Assembly (NCBI RefSeq): GCF_030388245.1
Contig: NZ_CP098360.1
Coordinates: 540,001 to 604,000 of the forward strand
Length of the DNA: 64,000 bases
Reading direction: 5' to 3'
Source of the DNA: Paracoccus sp. TOH
GTDB taxonomy: Bacteria > Pseudomonadota > Alphaproteobacteria > Rhodobacterales > Rhodobacteraceae
This document shows positions 1 to 11,791 of the stretch, one piece after another. The notes beneath the pieces are model-generated. The model worked only from the letters and a program-made list of their open reading frames with translations, was not told where the DNA came from and did not search any database. Both the position numbers and the translations under genes were made by a program. Every line of letters begins with the position of its first letter. Position 1 is the first letter of the stretch.

Positions 1-3413
<3,413 letters not shown>

Positions 3414-3617
3414 AGAGGGTCTTACCTTTCGTCTTTCGCTTGCGGCGGTCGTCGGGGCCCGACCGGCGCAAGGCGGCGAATGAGGGGCGGGGTCCAATTC
3501 GTGCCGCGCGTCCCACCGCGCGACTCCCGAACCCCGAACATGCCCTGAAGGAAGGTCTGCACCCTGCGCGCCCCGTTCACAGAAACTGGCAGGAAAACCG
3601 TCCTTCAAGACAGGTTC

Positions 3618-3649
3618 GGCAGGGACCGGGAGAACCCCCGGACCCTGCC
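3618..3649 (-). promoter_or_regulatory. Hairpin in the rplL-rpoB intergenic region
   Basis: A 7-bp stem (GGCAGGG/CCCTGCC) is extended by five more pairs after one mismatch and closed by a six-base loop. It is followed by GAACCTGTC on the minus strand, with no T-run, so it is not a classical terminator. Its place between rplL and rpoB matches the partial attenuator/RNase III processing site known in enterobacteria. That role is inferred by position only. Confidence 0.5.
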
Positions 3650-3696
3650 ATTTTCTTCCGAAATCAATCAGCCTGCACCATCAGGTGCCGGTCCGA

Positions 3697-4071
3697 TTAC
3701 TTCAGCTCGACCTTGGCACCAGCCGCTTCGAGCTTCTTCTTCATTTCTTCGGCGTCGGCTTTCGAAGCGCCTTCTTTGACTTTGCCGCCGGCTTCGACCA
3801 GATCCTTGGCTTCTTTCAGGCCCAGACCGGTGATGCCGCGCACTTCCTTGATCACGTTGATCTTGTTGGCGCCGGCGTCGACCAGGACGACGTCGAATTC
3901 GGTCTTTTCTTCGGCGGCTTCAGCCGGGCCAGCGGCCGGGCCGGCAACCATGACGGCGCCACCGGCGGCCGGCTCGATGCCGTATTCGTCTTTCAGGATG
4001 GTCTTCAGTTCCTGGGCTTCCAGCAGGGTCAGGCCCACGATTTCTTCGGCGAGTTTTTTCAGGTCAGCCAT
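3697..4071 (-). CDS. rplL: 50S ribosomal protein L7/L12
   Basis: Stalk protein of the large ribosomal subunit; dimers bind L10 and recruit translational GTPases. The 124-residue product is of standard length. It has the N-terminal dimerisation helix region ([20 protein letters not shown]), an Ala/Pro/Gly hinge around residues 34-55, and the C-terminal globular domain with the conserved KTEFDVVL and [12 protein letters not shown] segments. It lies 66 bp downstream of rplJ, the usual partner, and 283 bp upstream of rpoB. Confidence 0.98.
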   Translation of the reverse strand: MADLKKLAEEIVGLTLLEAQELKTILKDEYGIEPAAGGAVMVAGPAAGPAEAAEEKTEFDVVLVDAGANKINVIKEVRGITGLGLKEAKDLVEAGGKVKEGASKADAEEMKKKLEAAGAKVELK

Positions 4072-4137
4072 TTTTCCGTTCTTTCCATTAAGTGTTCCAA
4101 CGTCGGGGTTTCAACCCCACGACGGGACGGGATTGCC

Positions 4138-4653
4138 TCAGGCAGCCTCGCGCTCTTCCAGAGTCGAGAGGATGCCCGCGATGTTGGAAGCAGGTGCGCC
4201 GATCGCGCCCGCGATGTTCGCAGCAGGGGCACCGATGCAGGACACGATCGAAGCGATAAGCTCCTCGCGCGACGGCATCTGGGCCACGGCTTTCACACCG
4301 GCCGGGTCAAGCGCCGTGTCGCCCATCGCACCGCCCAGGATCACGAACTTGTCGTTCCCCTTGGCGTATTTGTCCGCGACCTTGGCAGCAGCCACAGGAT
4401 CCTCGGAGAAGGCGAGCACGGTCATGCCCGTCAGATAGTCGGCGATGCTGGCGCAAGGCTTTCCATCCAGGGCGATCTTGGCGAGCCTGTTCTTGGCAAC
4501 GCGAACGGACCCGCCAGCTTCGCGCATCTGCGCGCGCAGGTCCTGCATTTCGGCAACCGTCATTCCCTCGTAGCGGGCAACCACCACGACGCCAGAGGCT
4601 TCAAAGATCTGGCCGAGTTCCTCGACCAATTGCTCTTTCTGCGCTCTATCCAC
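4138..4653 (-). CDS. rplJ: 50S ribosomal protein L10
   Basis: Base of the L7/L12 stalk, binding 23S rRNA near L11 and holding L12 dimers on its C-terminal helix. The product is 171 residues ([20 protein letters not shown] ...) and includes the conserved [20 protein letters not shown] segment and an Ala-rich C-terminus. It is translated after a 236-bp leader with three hairpins, and L10-L12 autoregulation through such a leader is established in bacteria. The next gene is rplL. Confidence 0.98.
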   Translation of the reverse strand: MDRAQKEQLVEELGQIFEASGVVVVARYEGMTVAEMQDLRAQMREAGGSVRVAKNRLAKIALDGKPCASIADYLTGMTVLAFSEDPVAAAKVADKYAKGNDKFVILGGAMGDTALDPAGVKAVAQMPSREELIASIVSCIGAPAANIAGAIGAPASNIAGILSTLEEREAA

Positions 4654-4799
4654 GGTTTCACTCCAAGTATGGGGGTTTCCCCCCGGCTCTCACTTCCCTG
4701 CCGCTCGAACAGCGGCAGGAATGGGTCCGTGACGGTCCAAGATCCCCCGAAGAAACCTTCGGAAAATGGTCTTGATCCCATCTCAGGAAGGACGATTAA

Positions 4800-4877
4800 G
4801 CGGGGCAAGCCCCGCACCCTCCGTCTCGGACAGGACGGGGCATCACTGCCCCGCCATCCGCCAGATCACTCTGGCGG
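4800..4877 (-). promoter_or_regulatory. rplA-rplJ leader with three consecutive hairpins
   Basis: In transcription order there are three stems. First is an 8-bp perfect stem (4858-4877) closed by GTGA. Second is a 7-bp perfect stem (4836-4853), also closed by GTGA. Third is a 7-bp GC stem (4800-4815) followed by TTAATCGTCCTT. GUGA is a GNRA tetraloop, so the first two are stable RNA folds rather than chance palindromes. The third resembles an attenuator. The position is that of the bacterial L10 leader, through which L10-L12 limits its own synthesis; that function is inferred here. Confidence 0.6.
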
Positions 4878-4889
4878 AATTCTTGCCGC

Positions 4890-5588
4890 TTACTGCGCGG
4901 CGGTCGAAGACAGGTCCAGCGACACGCCCGGACCCATGGTCGAGCTGATCGAGACCTTCTTCACATAGGTGCCCTTGGCGCCCGAGGGCTTGGCCCGGGT
5001 CACCGCGTCCACGAAGGCGCGGATGTTCTGGGCCAGCTTCTCGGCGTCGAACGAGGCCTTGCCGACGCCGGCATGGACCACGCCGGCCTTCTCGGCCTTG
5101 AACTGGACCTCGCCGCCCTTGGCGGCTTCGACGGCGGCTTTCACGTCCATCGTCACCGTGCCGACCTTGGGGTTCGGCATCAGGTTGCGCGGACCCAGGA
5201 TCTTGCCCAGACGGCCGACCAGCGGCATCATGTCCGGGGTGGCGATGCAGCGATCGAACTCGATCTTGCCCGACTGGATGGTTTCCAGCAGATCCTCGGC
5301 ACCGACGATTTCCGCACCGGCGGCCTTGGCTTCGTCAGCCTTGGGGCCACGGGCGAAAACGGCGACGCGCACATGCTTGCCGGTGCCGTTGGGCAGGGTC
5401 ACGACGCCGCGGACCATCTGGTCGGCATGGCGCGGATCGACGCCCAGGTTCATCGCGATCTCGACGGTCTCGTCGAACTTCGCCTTGACGTTCGCCTTCA
5501 CCAGCGCGACGGCGTCTTCGACCGTCAGGTTGGTTTTGCCGTCGAAGGCGGCGCGGGCGGCGGCTTTGTTCTTGGAAATCTTAGCCAT
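4890..5588 (-). CDS. rplA: 50S ribosomal protein L1
   Basis: L1 stalk protein of the large subunit, which helps release E-site tRNA and represses its own mRNA in many bacteria. The product is 232 residues, the usual length. The conserved central segment [20 protein letters not shown] and the C-terminal TMGPGVSLD are present. It starts 3 bp after the rplK stop, so the two are co-translated as in most bacteria. Confidence 0.98.
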   Translation of the reverse strand: MAKISKNKAAARAAFDGKTNLTVEDAVALVKANVKAKFDETVEIAMNLGVDPRHADQMVRGVVTLPNGTGKHVRVAVFARGPKADEAKAAGAEIVGAEDLLETIQSGKIEFDRCIATPDMMPLVGRLGKILGPRNLMPNPKVGTVTMDVKAAVEAAKGGEVQFKAEKAGVVHAGVGKASFDAEKLAQNIRAFVDAVTRAKPSGAKGTYVKKVSISSTMGPGVSLDLSSTAAQ

Positions 5589-5591
5589 GAC

Positions 5592-6044
5592 TTAGCCTTT
5601 CACCTCGATGCCGATCGAACGCGCCGAGCCGAGGATGATCTGCATCGCGGCTTCCACGTCGTTCGCGGACAGGTCCTTCATCTTGGCTTCGGCGATCTCG
5701 CGGACCTGCTTGGCGGTCACGGTGCCGGCGACCTGACGGCCGGGCTTTTCCGAGCCCTTGGCGCGGTTGCGCTTGCCGACCGGCTTCAGACCGGCGGCCT
5801 TCTTCAGCAGGAACGAGGCCGGGGAGGTCTTGGTCTCGAAGGTGAAGGATTTGTCGGCGTAATAGGTGATCACGACCGGAACCGGGGCACCCTGTTCCAT
5901 CTCCTGCGTCCTGGCGTTGAACGCCTTGCAGAATTCCATGATGTTGATGCCGCGCTGACCCAGGGCCGGGCCGACGGGCGGGGACGGGTTCGCCTGACCC
6001 GCCTTGATTTGCAGCTTCAGGCTGCCGACTACTTTCTTGGCCAT
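5592..6044 (-). CDS. rplK: 50S ribosomal protein L11
   Basis: L11 of the GTPase-associated centre, binding 23S rRNA and the target region of stringent-response RelA sensing. The product is 150 residues starting [20 protein letters not shown], with the [22 protein letters not shown] segment of the N-terminal domain and an RNA-binding C-terminal domain ([17 protein letters not shown]). A purine-rich ribosome-binding site (AAGGAGAG) precedes the ATG. It lies 108 bp after nusG. Confidence 0.98.
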   Translation of the reverse strand: MAKKVVGSLKLQIKAGQANPSPPVGPALGQRGINIMEFCKAFNARTQEMEQGAPVPVVITYYADKSFTFETKTSPASFLLKKAAGLKPVGKRNRAKGSEKPGRQVAGTVTAKQVREIAEAKMKDLSANDVEAAMQIILGSARSIGIEVKG

Positions 6045-6152
6045 CTGGCCCTCTCCTTATCATCACGCCCCGCCCCTGATCGGGCTTCGGGCCGACTTAG
6101 CGGTGCGGCCTTGCCGCCGGTCCGTTCCCGGCGGCGCGGCCTCCCGCGACGA

Positions 6153-6692
6153 TCACGCGGTCTTGGCGACCTGCGTGAATTCCAGCTCGACCGGCGTCGG
6201 ACGGCCGAAGATGGACACCGTGACCTTGATGCGGTTCGCGACCTCGTCCACTTCCTCGACCATGCCCGAGAAGCCCTCGAAGGGCCCGTCGGTCACATTC
6301 ACTTTTTCGCCCACGTCGAACCGGATCAGGTTGCGCGGCGCCACCTCGGCCCCGCCTTCGCCGGTGCGATGCAGGATCGCGTTCACCTCGTCGTCGCGCA
6401 TCGGCATCGGCTTGCCCTGGGCGCCCAGGAAGCCGGTGACGCGGTTGATCGAGTTCACCAGGTGATAAGTCTTGTCCGACAGCTCCATGCGCACCAGCAC
6501 ATAGCCGGGCATGAAGCGGCGCTCGGACGTGACCTTCTTGCCGCGCCGGATCTCGATCACTTCCTCGGTCGGGACCAGCACTTCTTCGATCTCGTCCTCA
6601 AGGGCCTTTTCGGCCACGGCCTGACGAATCGCCTCGGCGACCTTCTTTTCAAAGTTCGACAGGACGCTGACCGAATACCAACGCTTTGCCAT
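6153..6692 (-). CDS. nusG: Transcription termination/antitermination factor NusG
   Basis: NusG binds RNA polymerase through its NGN domain and couples transcription to Rho, S10 or ribosomes through its KOW domain. The chosen ATG gives 179 residues (MAKRWYSVSVLSNFEKKVAE ...). An in-frame extension of 45 codons upstream has no family similarity. The NGN domain covers about residues 4-110 and the KOW motif (FDVGEKVNVTDGPFEGFSG) about 125-160. It sits between secE and rplK as in most bacteria. Confidence 0.97.
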   Translation of the reverse strand: MAKRWYSVSVLSNFEKKVAEAIRQAVAEKALEDEIEEVLVPTEEVIEIRRGKKVTSERRFMPGYVLVRMELSDKTYHLVNSINRVTGFLGAQGKPMPMRDDEVNAILHRTGEGGAEVAPRNLIRFDVGEKVNVTDGPFEGFSGMVEEVDEVANRIKVTVSIFGRPTPVELEFTQVAKTA

Positions 6693-6884
6693 GTCTCGAT
6701 CGACCCCTGTTTCCTTCGGGCTGGCAAGCCAACCCCTTGAATTCCTTAACCGCCCAGGCCGGATCGCGGTGCATCTGCGCAGCCTCCGGCCAAATTGAAA
6801 TCGGCGCGCACGACCGAATCGATGCACGCCGCGTCACGGGCAGGTCGGGCGGACATACCGTCCCCCGCGCCTCAATGCAAGCCC

Positions 6885-7079
6885 TCAGCTTCCGACGAAG
6901 TGAATGACGCCCGACAACCCGGTCTTGATCGCCAGATCGACCAGGAAGAAGAAGATCGAGGCCAGCGTCGCCATGATGAAGACCATGATGGTCGTTGTCA
7001 CCACCTCGCGGCGGGTGGGCCAGGTGATCTTGCCGACTTCGGCGCGGACCTGGCTGATGAACTGGACGGGGTTGGCCAT
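6885..7079 (-). CDS. secE: Preprotein translocase subunit SecE
   Basis: Small essential clamp subunit of the SecYEG channel in the inner membrane. The product is 64 residues (MANPVQFISQVRAEVGKITW ...), the single-span form of most bacteria. The amphipathic segment with the conserved KITWPTRREV precedes one transmembrane helix (about residues 30-52). The ATG follows GGGAAT a few bases upstream. The frame is open further upstream without any family similarity. It lies 192 bp before nusG. Confidence 0.95.
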   Translation of the reverse strand: MANPVQFISQVRAEVGKITWPTRREVVTTTIMVFIMATLASIFFFLVDLAIKTGLSGVIHFVGS

Positions 7080-7155
7080 GGGATTCCCTTCGGTCTTGCA
7101 GCCGGTCAAATAGCCTCTGCAAGCCGGCTTTTCAAGCGCGGATCTGGCCCGGCGC

Positions 7156-8031
7156 TCAGGGTGCGACGAACTCGACCCGCGGCAACTTGCGGATCGCCGC
7201 GATCTCGCGCGCGTAGTTCTCGGCCGAGCGGGCATGGTCGGCCTCGTCCAGCAGGCGCAGCGGGCCGTGGCCGTCGGCCCGGCGGAACCGCCGCCTGGCG
7301 CGCTGCGCCAGCACCCGCAGGTCGGCCTCGCTATCGGCCATGGCGCGTTGTAGGAACCACTCATAGCCCGGCTGGGTCAGGCTTTCATTGGCCGGCGGCG
7401 GATCCGGCACCTGCCCGGCCATGCCCGGCGGCAGCAGACGGTCCAGCAGCTGCGCGCGCAGCGCGGCGTAATCCTCGTAACGCCAGACCACCAGCCGCGC
7501 GACCCCTTCCAGCGCCGCCAGGCGCTTGACCAGGCCAAGCCAGCCCAGCCGGGCCGGGTCGCGGCCGCGCAGCCAGTCGGCAATCTCGGTCTCCTTGCCC
7601 AGTCCGACCTGCAGCGCGAAGGCCGAGAGATTGAAGCTGGCCGGGTCGCGGATCGACAGATACAACACCGCCGGGCCGCCGCCGGCCAGCGCGATCACCT
7701 GATGCAGGCGGCGCGCGGCAAAGGGATGCAGCACCCCCCGCCGCGAAACGATCTTGTTGCGATTTGTGCCGCCCAGGATGTTCTCCTCGGAGATCAGCAC
7801 ATCCGGGCAACCCCGGCATTGCGCTTGCCAGGCGGCGCGAAAACCGGCCTCGCCGGGGCAGCCGGCGCCGGCGGCCAGGATCTCGGCCAGCCCCAGCGGC
7901 GGCGTGCGCAGCAGCGCCGGATCGGCATAGAACAGCCCGGCATCGCGCAGCTGGTCCTGCACCTGGCGCAGGGAATATTGCAAATGGGTCGAGGCGGTCT
8001 TGTGCGCCCCCAGATGTATGCTCAGAGCCAT
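7156..8031 (-). CDS. Sulfotransferase-like protein
   Basis: The 291-residue product has the features of a P-loop sulfotransferase. LGAHKTASTHLQ at residues 7-18 resembles the 5'-phosphosulfate-binding loop, and YLSIRDPASF at about 126-135 the 3'-phosphate-binding segment. It would move sulfate from PAPS to an unknown acceptor; no neighbour suggests one, and PAPS genes are absent here. It lies between tRNA-Trp (41 bp upstream) and secE (76 bp downstream) on the same strand, an unusual place for such a gene. It could be read from the tRNA promoter into secE. The family is fairly sure; the substrate is unknown. Confidence 0.72.
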   Translation of the reverse strand: MALSIHLGAHKTASTHLQYSLRQVQDQLRDAGLFYADPALLRTPPLGLAEILAAGAGCPGEAGFRAAWQAQCRGCPDVLISEENILGGTNRNKIVSRRGVLHPFAARRLHQVIALAGGGPAVLYLSIRDPASFNLSAFALQVGLGKETEIADWLRGRDPARLGWLGLVKRLAALEGVARLVVWRYEDYAALRAQLLDRLLPPGMAGQVPDPPPANESLTQPGYEWFLQRAMADSEADLRVLAQRARRRFRRADGHGPLRLLDEADHARSAENYAREIAAIRKLPRVEFVAP

Positions 8032-8072
8032 GAAAACTTCTGGTCAGGGCGCGGACATCGGGCGGAAGCGGC

Positions 8073-8148
8073 TGGCAGGGGTTGGGGGACTCGAACCCAC
8101 GACCCTCGGTTTTGGAGACCGATGCTCTACCAACTGAGCTAAACCCCT
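8073..8148 (-). tRNA. trnW: tRNA-Trp (anticodon CCA)
   Basis: The cloverleaf can be drawn by hand. It has a 7-bp acceptor stem (AGGGGTT/AACCCCT), a D-arm with AGCTCAGTTGGTAGAGC, an anticodon loop carrying CCA within GGTCTCCAAAACC, a T-arm with GGTTCGAGTCCC, discriminator G and an encoded 3' CCA. Trp tRNA before secE-nusG is a conserved bacterial arrangement. A good promoter lies 12 bp upstream. Confidence 0.97.
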
Positions 8149-8160
8149 AAGCCGCGCGTC

Positions 8161-8189
8161 TGATTACGGCAGAGGCGCCGCCGGTTCAA
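8161..8189 (-). promoter_or_regulatory. Promoter of tRNA-Trp
   Basis: On the minus strand TTGAAC is separated by exactly 17 bases from TAATCA, whose last base lies 12 bases before the mature tRNA 5' end. This is right for a sigma-70-type start a few bases upstream of the tRNA. It is the only good promoter seen between the ABC exporter and secE, so it may also serve the sulfotransferase and secE-nusG. Confidence 0.6.
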
Positions 8190-8196
8190 GAGGGAA

Positions 8197-10038
8197 TCAT
8201 TCCGCCTCCAGAAAACCGCCCGATTGCCGCGCCCAAAGCCCGGCATAGATGCCGCCCTGCGCCAGCAGCGTCTCATGCGTGCCCTGCTCGACGATGCGGC
8301 CCTGCTCCATCACCACCAGCCGGTCCATGCGGGCGATGGTGGAAAGCCGGTGCGCGATGGCGATCACCGTCTTGCCCTGCATCAACATGTCGAGCTGCGA
8401 CTGGATCGCCGCCTCGACCTCGCTGTCCAGGGCGCTCGTCGCCTCGTCCAGCACCAGGATCGGCGCGTCCTTCAACAGCACCCGCGCGATGGCGATGCGC
8501 TGGCGTTGGCCGCCCGACAGCTTCACGCCGCGCTCGCCGACATGGGCGCCAAGCCCGCGCCGGCCCTGCGAATCGGTCAGGCCGGCGATGAAATCCGCCT
8601 CGGCCAGTTCGGCGGCGCGCAGGATCTCGGCCTCCGAGGCGTCCGGGCGGCCATAGGCGATATTGTCGCGAATCGAGCGGTGCAGCAGCGAAGTGTCCTG
8701 CGTCACCACACCGATGGCGGCGCGCAGGCTCTCCTGCGTGACCTGCGCGATGTTCTGGCCGTCGATCAGGATGCCGCCCGCTTCCAGGTCGTGAAAGCGC
8801 AGCATCAGGTTCACCAGCGTCGACTTGCCGGCCCCCGAGCGACCGACCAGCCCGATCCGCTCGCCCGGCGCGATGGTCAGCGACAGGTCGTCCAGCACCG
8901 CGCCGCGACCGGGCCGCGCCACCTCGCCATAGCGGAAGGTGACGTGGTCGAACTGCACCCGCCCCTCGGGCACCGCAAGCGGCCGGGCGCCGCGCGCATC
9001 CGTCACCATGCGCGGCAAGGACAGCGAGCCGATGCCGTCGCGCACCGTGCCGATATTCTCGAAGAGACCGGCGAATTCCCACATGATCCAGTGCGACATG
9101 TTGCCCAGCCGCAGCGCCAGCGGGATGGCCACGGCGACCGCACCGACCTCGATCTTGCCGCCGACCCAGAGCCACAGGCCCAGCACCGTCACGGAAAAGG
9201 CCAGCAGCGAGTTCAGGGTCGAGAGCAGGATGTTCTGGATCGAGGCCAGTCGCATCTGCCCATGCACGGTCTGCAGGAACCCGTCCATGCTCTCGCGCAC
9301 GTAAGCCTCCTCGCGCGAGGAATGCGAGAACAGCTTCACGGTCGAGATGTTGGTATAGCTGTCCACCACCCGGCCGGTCATCACCGCGCGGGCATCGGCC
9401 TGCGCCTCGCTGATGCGGCCTATGCGCGGGATCAGCCACCACAGCAGCAGGCCGTAGAAAATGCCCCAGCCGGCAAAGGGCAATGCCAGCCAGCCATCGG
9501 TCGAGGCCGCCAGCACCATCGCGCCGATGAAATACACCCCGACATAGACCAGCACGTCCATGAACTTCATCGCCACTTCGCGCACCGCCAGCGCGGTCTG
9601 CATCAGCTTGGTGGCGATGCGGCCGGCGAATTCGTCCTGGAAATAGCTCATCGACTGGCGCAGCAGGTAGCGATGCGCCTGCCAGCGGATACGCTGCGGG
9701 AAATTGCCCATCAGCGTCTGGTGCATCAGAAGCGAGAACAACACCTGCAGCAGCGGCAGGCCGATCACCAGGATCGCGCCCATCAGGATCAGCCGGTTGC
9801 CCTCGGCCGCCCAGAAATTCGCGCGGTCGGCCCCGGCCAGCCGGTTCACCAGCTCGCCCAGATAGCCGAACAGCACCACCTCGGCCACGGCGATCAGGGC
9901 CGAACAGGCGGCCATGGACAGCATGTAGCCCTCGGCCCCGCGCGAGAAATGCAGGATGAACCGCCACAAACCCTGCGGCGGCATGCGCGGCGGATCGGCG
10001 GGATAGGGATCAAGCCGGCGTTCGAACCAGCTGAACAT
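8197..10038 (-). CDS. ABC exporter, fused membrane and ATPase domains
   Basis: Half-transporter of the type I exporter class, working as a dimer in the inner membrane. The 613-residue protein has a six-helix membrane domain (about 30-325) and a nucleotide-binding domain with Walker A GRSGAGKST (about 399-407), signature LSGGQRQRIAIA (about 507-518) and Walker B ILVLDEATSALD (about 527-538). The start MFSWFERR was chosen because GAGG lies 7 bases upstream. It resembles the multidrug/lipid exporter group; the substrate cannot be told from sequence. It ends 48 bp before tRNA-Trp and follows the acetyltransferase gene after 57 bp. Confidence 0.9.
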   Translation of the reverse strand: MFSWFERRLDPYPADPPRMPPQGLWRFILHFSRGAEGYMLSMAACSALIAVAEVVLFGYLGELVNRLAGADRANFWAAEGNRLILMGAILVIGLPLLQVLFSLLMHQTLMGNFPQRIRWQAHRYLLRQSMSYFQDEFAGRIATKLMQTALAVREVAMKFMDVLVYVGVYFIGAMVLAASTDGWLALPFAGWGIFYGLLLWWLIPRIGRISEAQADARAVMTGRVVDSYTNISTVKLFSHSSREEAYVRESMDGFLQTVHGQMRLASIQNILLSTLNSLLAFSVTVLGLWLWVGGKIEVGAVAVAIPLALRLGNMSHWIMWEFAGLFENIGTVRDGIGSLSLPRMVTDARGARPLAVPEGRVQFDHVTFRYGEVARPGRGAVLDDLSLTIAPGERIGLVGRSGAGKSTLVNLMLRFHDLEAGGILIDGQNIAQVTQESLRAAIGVVTQDTSLLHRSIRDNIAYGRPDASEAEILRAAELAEADFIAGLTDSQGRRGLGAHVGERGVKLSGGQRQRIAIARVLLKDAPILVLDEATSALDSEVEAAIQSQLDMLMQGKTVIAIAHRLSTIARMDRLVVMEQGRIVEQGTHETLLAQGGIYAGLWARQSGGFLEAE

Positions 10039-10095
10039 GTCGGACCTCATTCGCATCAATCCGGGTCCTTGCCCGGTTCGTTTCGTCGGACCGCC

Positions 10096-10749
10096 TCAGG
10101 CGGCCAGTTCCTCAAGCGCCGCGACGTCGGCACGGGCCAGCGCGGCGGTGGCGCGGGCAATCCGCGCCGGCGGCCAGTGCCACCATTGCAACGCCATGAG
10201 CCGGGCGATGGTGGCATCGTCGAAGCGCATCCTTATGACACCGGCCGGATTGCCCGCGACCACCGCGTAATCCGGCACCCCGCCCCCCACCACCGCGCCG
10301 GCGCCGATGATGACGCCGCTGCCGATGCGCGCGCCGGGCAGGATGGTGGCGCCGTCGCCGATCCAGACATCGTGGCCGATCACCGTATCCGGCAATCCGC
10401 TGATCTGGTCGATGTAATCGCCCACCCGCGCATGGTCGAAGATGGCGAAGGGGTAAGTCGAGACCCCGGCCATCGGGTGATTGGCCGAGGCGGTGACGAT
10501 CCGCACCCGGTCGGCGATCTGGCAGAACCGCCCGATCACCAGCCGCTCGGGCGCGCCGGCATAGGTATAGGGCGCAAGCCGCGCCGCCCAGTCCTCGGGC
10601 GGGTCGAAGCTGCTGGCATAGGTGAAATCGCCGATCTCGATATTCGGATGGTCGATCACCCGGTTCAGATGCACCAGCCCCCGGTTCGGGGTGCCATCGG
10701 GAAAGCGCATGGGATGGGGCGACGCCGCATCAAGGAAGTCAGCCGTCAT
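10096..10749 (-). CDS. Vat/CatB-type hexapeptide acetyltransferase
   Basis: Left-handed beta-helix acyltransferase of the xenobiotic acetyltransferase (CatB/Vat) group, which acetylates small hydroxyl compounds such as chloramphenicol or streptogramins with acetyl-CoA. The protein has 217 residues. Hexapeptide repeats (IGHDVWIGDGATILPGARI, IGSGVIIGAGAVV) fill about 120-165. The TASANHP segment contains the histidine expected to be catalytic, and GNPAGVIRMRF is the typical exit from the helix. The start MTADFL has AGAGG 7 bases upstream. Chromosomal members are common, and a role in resistance should not be assumed. Confidence 0.85.
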   Translation of the reverse strand: MTADFLDAASPHPMRFPDGTPNRGLVHLNRVIDHPNIEIGDFTYASSFDPPEDWAARLAPYTYAGAPERLVIGRFCQIADRVRIVTASANHPMAGVSTYPFAIFDHARVGDYIDQISGLPDTVIGHDVWIGDGATILPGARIGSGVIIGAGAVVGGGVPDYAVVAGNPAGVIRMRFDDATIARLMALQWWHWPPARIARATAALARADVAALEELAA

Positions 10750-10857
10750 GGGAATCCTCTTCAATCCGTCCGTGAAAGGTCAGATCTGCGAGTTGTCCAT
10801 GACACCGTTCCCCTCTGCTGCGGCGGCCACCATAGCCGGATTTCACCGCCGAGGCAA

Positions 10858-10915
10858 CCGGGGGCTCTGCCCCCGCCCCTGCGGGGCCCCCCCCGGGGTA
10901 TTTGGAAAACGGCGA
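10858..10915. repeat. Dispersed intergenic hairpin repeat, copy A
   Basis: A GGGGGC-TCT-GCCCCC hairpin is followed by a second short GC hairpin (CCCC-TGC-GGGG) and then the tail GGGGTATTTGGAAAACGGCG. The same three-part arrangement is present in the opposite orientation at 30684-30743, and the tail alone at 21450-21480. Here it separates the GFA and acetyltransferase genes. Confidence 0.7.
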
Positions 10916-10950
10916 AAGCGCTTTCGGCCCTTGCCGGCGTCAAGGGGGGC

Positions 10951-11364
10951 TTACAGGTGCCGGGTCTCGGGCGCCGGGTTCCACCAGGCGTCATGCGCGC
11001 CGTCGGCATAGAACACCGGGGCGGCGATCAGTTCGGCCTCGGGCACGCCGTCGAGCGCGCTGACACAGACCTGGACGAAGCGCCCGCCCATCACCTCCAG
11101 GTCGCCCTCGGTCCAGAGGCGGGTGCCGCAGCGGCCGCAGAACATGTGGTGCATGTCGACGCCGTCCTGCTGCCGGCGCGGGGTTTCGGCCAGCATCTCG
11201 GCGCCATGGGTGATGCGGAACCGTTCGGGATCGGGCAGGCGCATCTCCCAGTAGCGCATCTTGCGGCAGAAGCTGCAATTGCAGCGCATGGTGCCTTGCG
11301 ACAGGTCGCCCTCGGCCTCGAAGCGGACGGCGCCGCAGAAGCAGGAACCGTGATAAAGGGTCAT
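10951..11364 (-). CDS. GFA/CENP-V family zinc-binding protein
   Basis: Small zinc-binding protein of the GFA family, named after glutathione-dependent formaldehyde-activating enzyme, although most members have unknown activity. The product is 137 residues. The zinc ligands are visible: the N-terminal SCFCGAVRFE, CNCSFCRK at about 28-35 and CGRCGTRLW at about 76-84. Its start overlaps the stop of the upstream VOC-family gene by four bases (ATGA), so the two are coupled and may share a thiol or formaldehyde/aldehyde role. I would not call it formaldehyde-activating on this evidence. Confidence 0.85.
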   Translation of the reverse strand: MTLYHGSCFCGAVRFEAEGDLSQGTMRCNCSFCRKMRYWEMRLPDPERFRITHGAEMLAETPRRQQDGVDMHHMFCGRCGTRLWTEGDLEVMGGRFVQVCVSALDGVPEAELIAAPVFYADGAHDAWWNPAPETRHL

Positions 11365-11753
11365 GCCTGGTCTCCGTGATGGACGGCCTCGATATTGTTG
11401 CCGTCGGGGTCGAGGATGAAGGCGCCGTAATAGCCCGGATGATATTCCGGCCGCAGCCCCGGCGCGCCGTTGTCGCGCCCGCCCGCCGCCAGCGCGGCGG
11501 CATGGAAGGCGTCCACGGTCGCCCGGTCGGGCGCGGCAAAGGCGACATGGGCGCCCGGGCCCGCAGGCCGGCCGCTGCCGATCCAGAAGAACGGCTTGCC
11601 CTCGCGGCCATAGCCCAGATGCGCGCCGTGGCCGCCGGTCACCTCCTCGGTCACCTCCATCAACAGGCCGACGCCCAGAGGCGCCAAAGCCCGGTCGTAG
11701 AAGGCGCGCGCGCGGGGCAGGTCCGAAACAGGAATTCCGATATGGTCGATCAT
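11361..11753 (-). CDS. VOC (glyoxalase/bleomycin resistance) family protein
   Basis: Metal-dependent VOC-fold protein of 130 residues starting MIDHIGIPVSDLPRARAFYD. It has the two beta-alpha-beta-beta-beta modules: the first with His at residue 4, the second with GPGAHVAFAAPDR and a C-terminal DPDGNNIEAV that supplies the metal-binding Glu. The reaction is unknown. It overlaps the GFA gene by four bases. The ATG was preferred over a further upstream in-frame start that has no family similarity. Confidence 0.85.
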   Translation of the reverse strand: MIDHIGIPVSDLPRARAFYDRALAPLGVGLLMEVTEEVTGGHGAHLGYGREGKPFFWIGSGRPAGPGAHVAFAAPDRATVDAFHAAALAAGGRDNGAPGLRPEYHPGYYGAFILDPDGNNIEAVHHGDQA

Positions 11754-11791
11754 CTTTCCTCTCCTTTTCCCGGCGATGATCGGCGATCCCT

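Noticed and set aside
7080..8148. Integrative element at the tRNA-Trp gene
   Set aside because: No integrase, and no second copy of the tRNA 3' end on the far side of the sulfotransferase gene.
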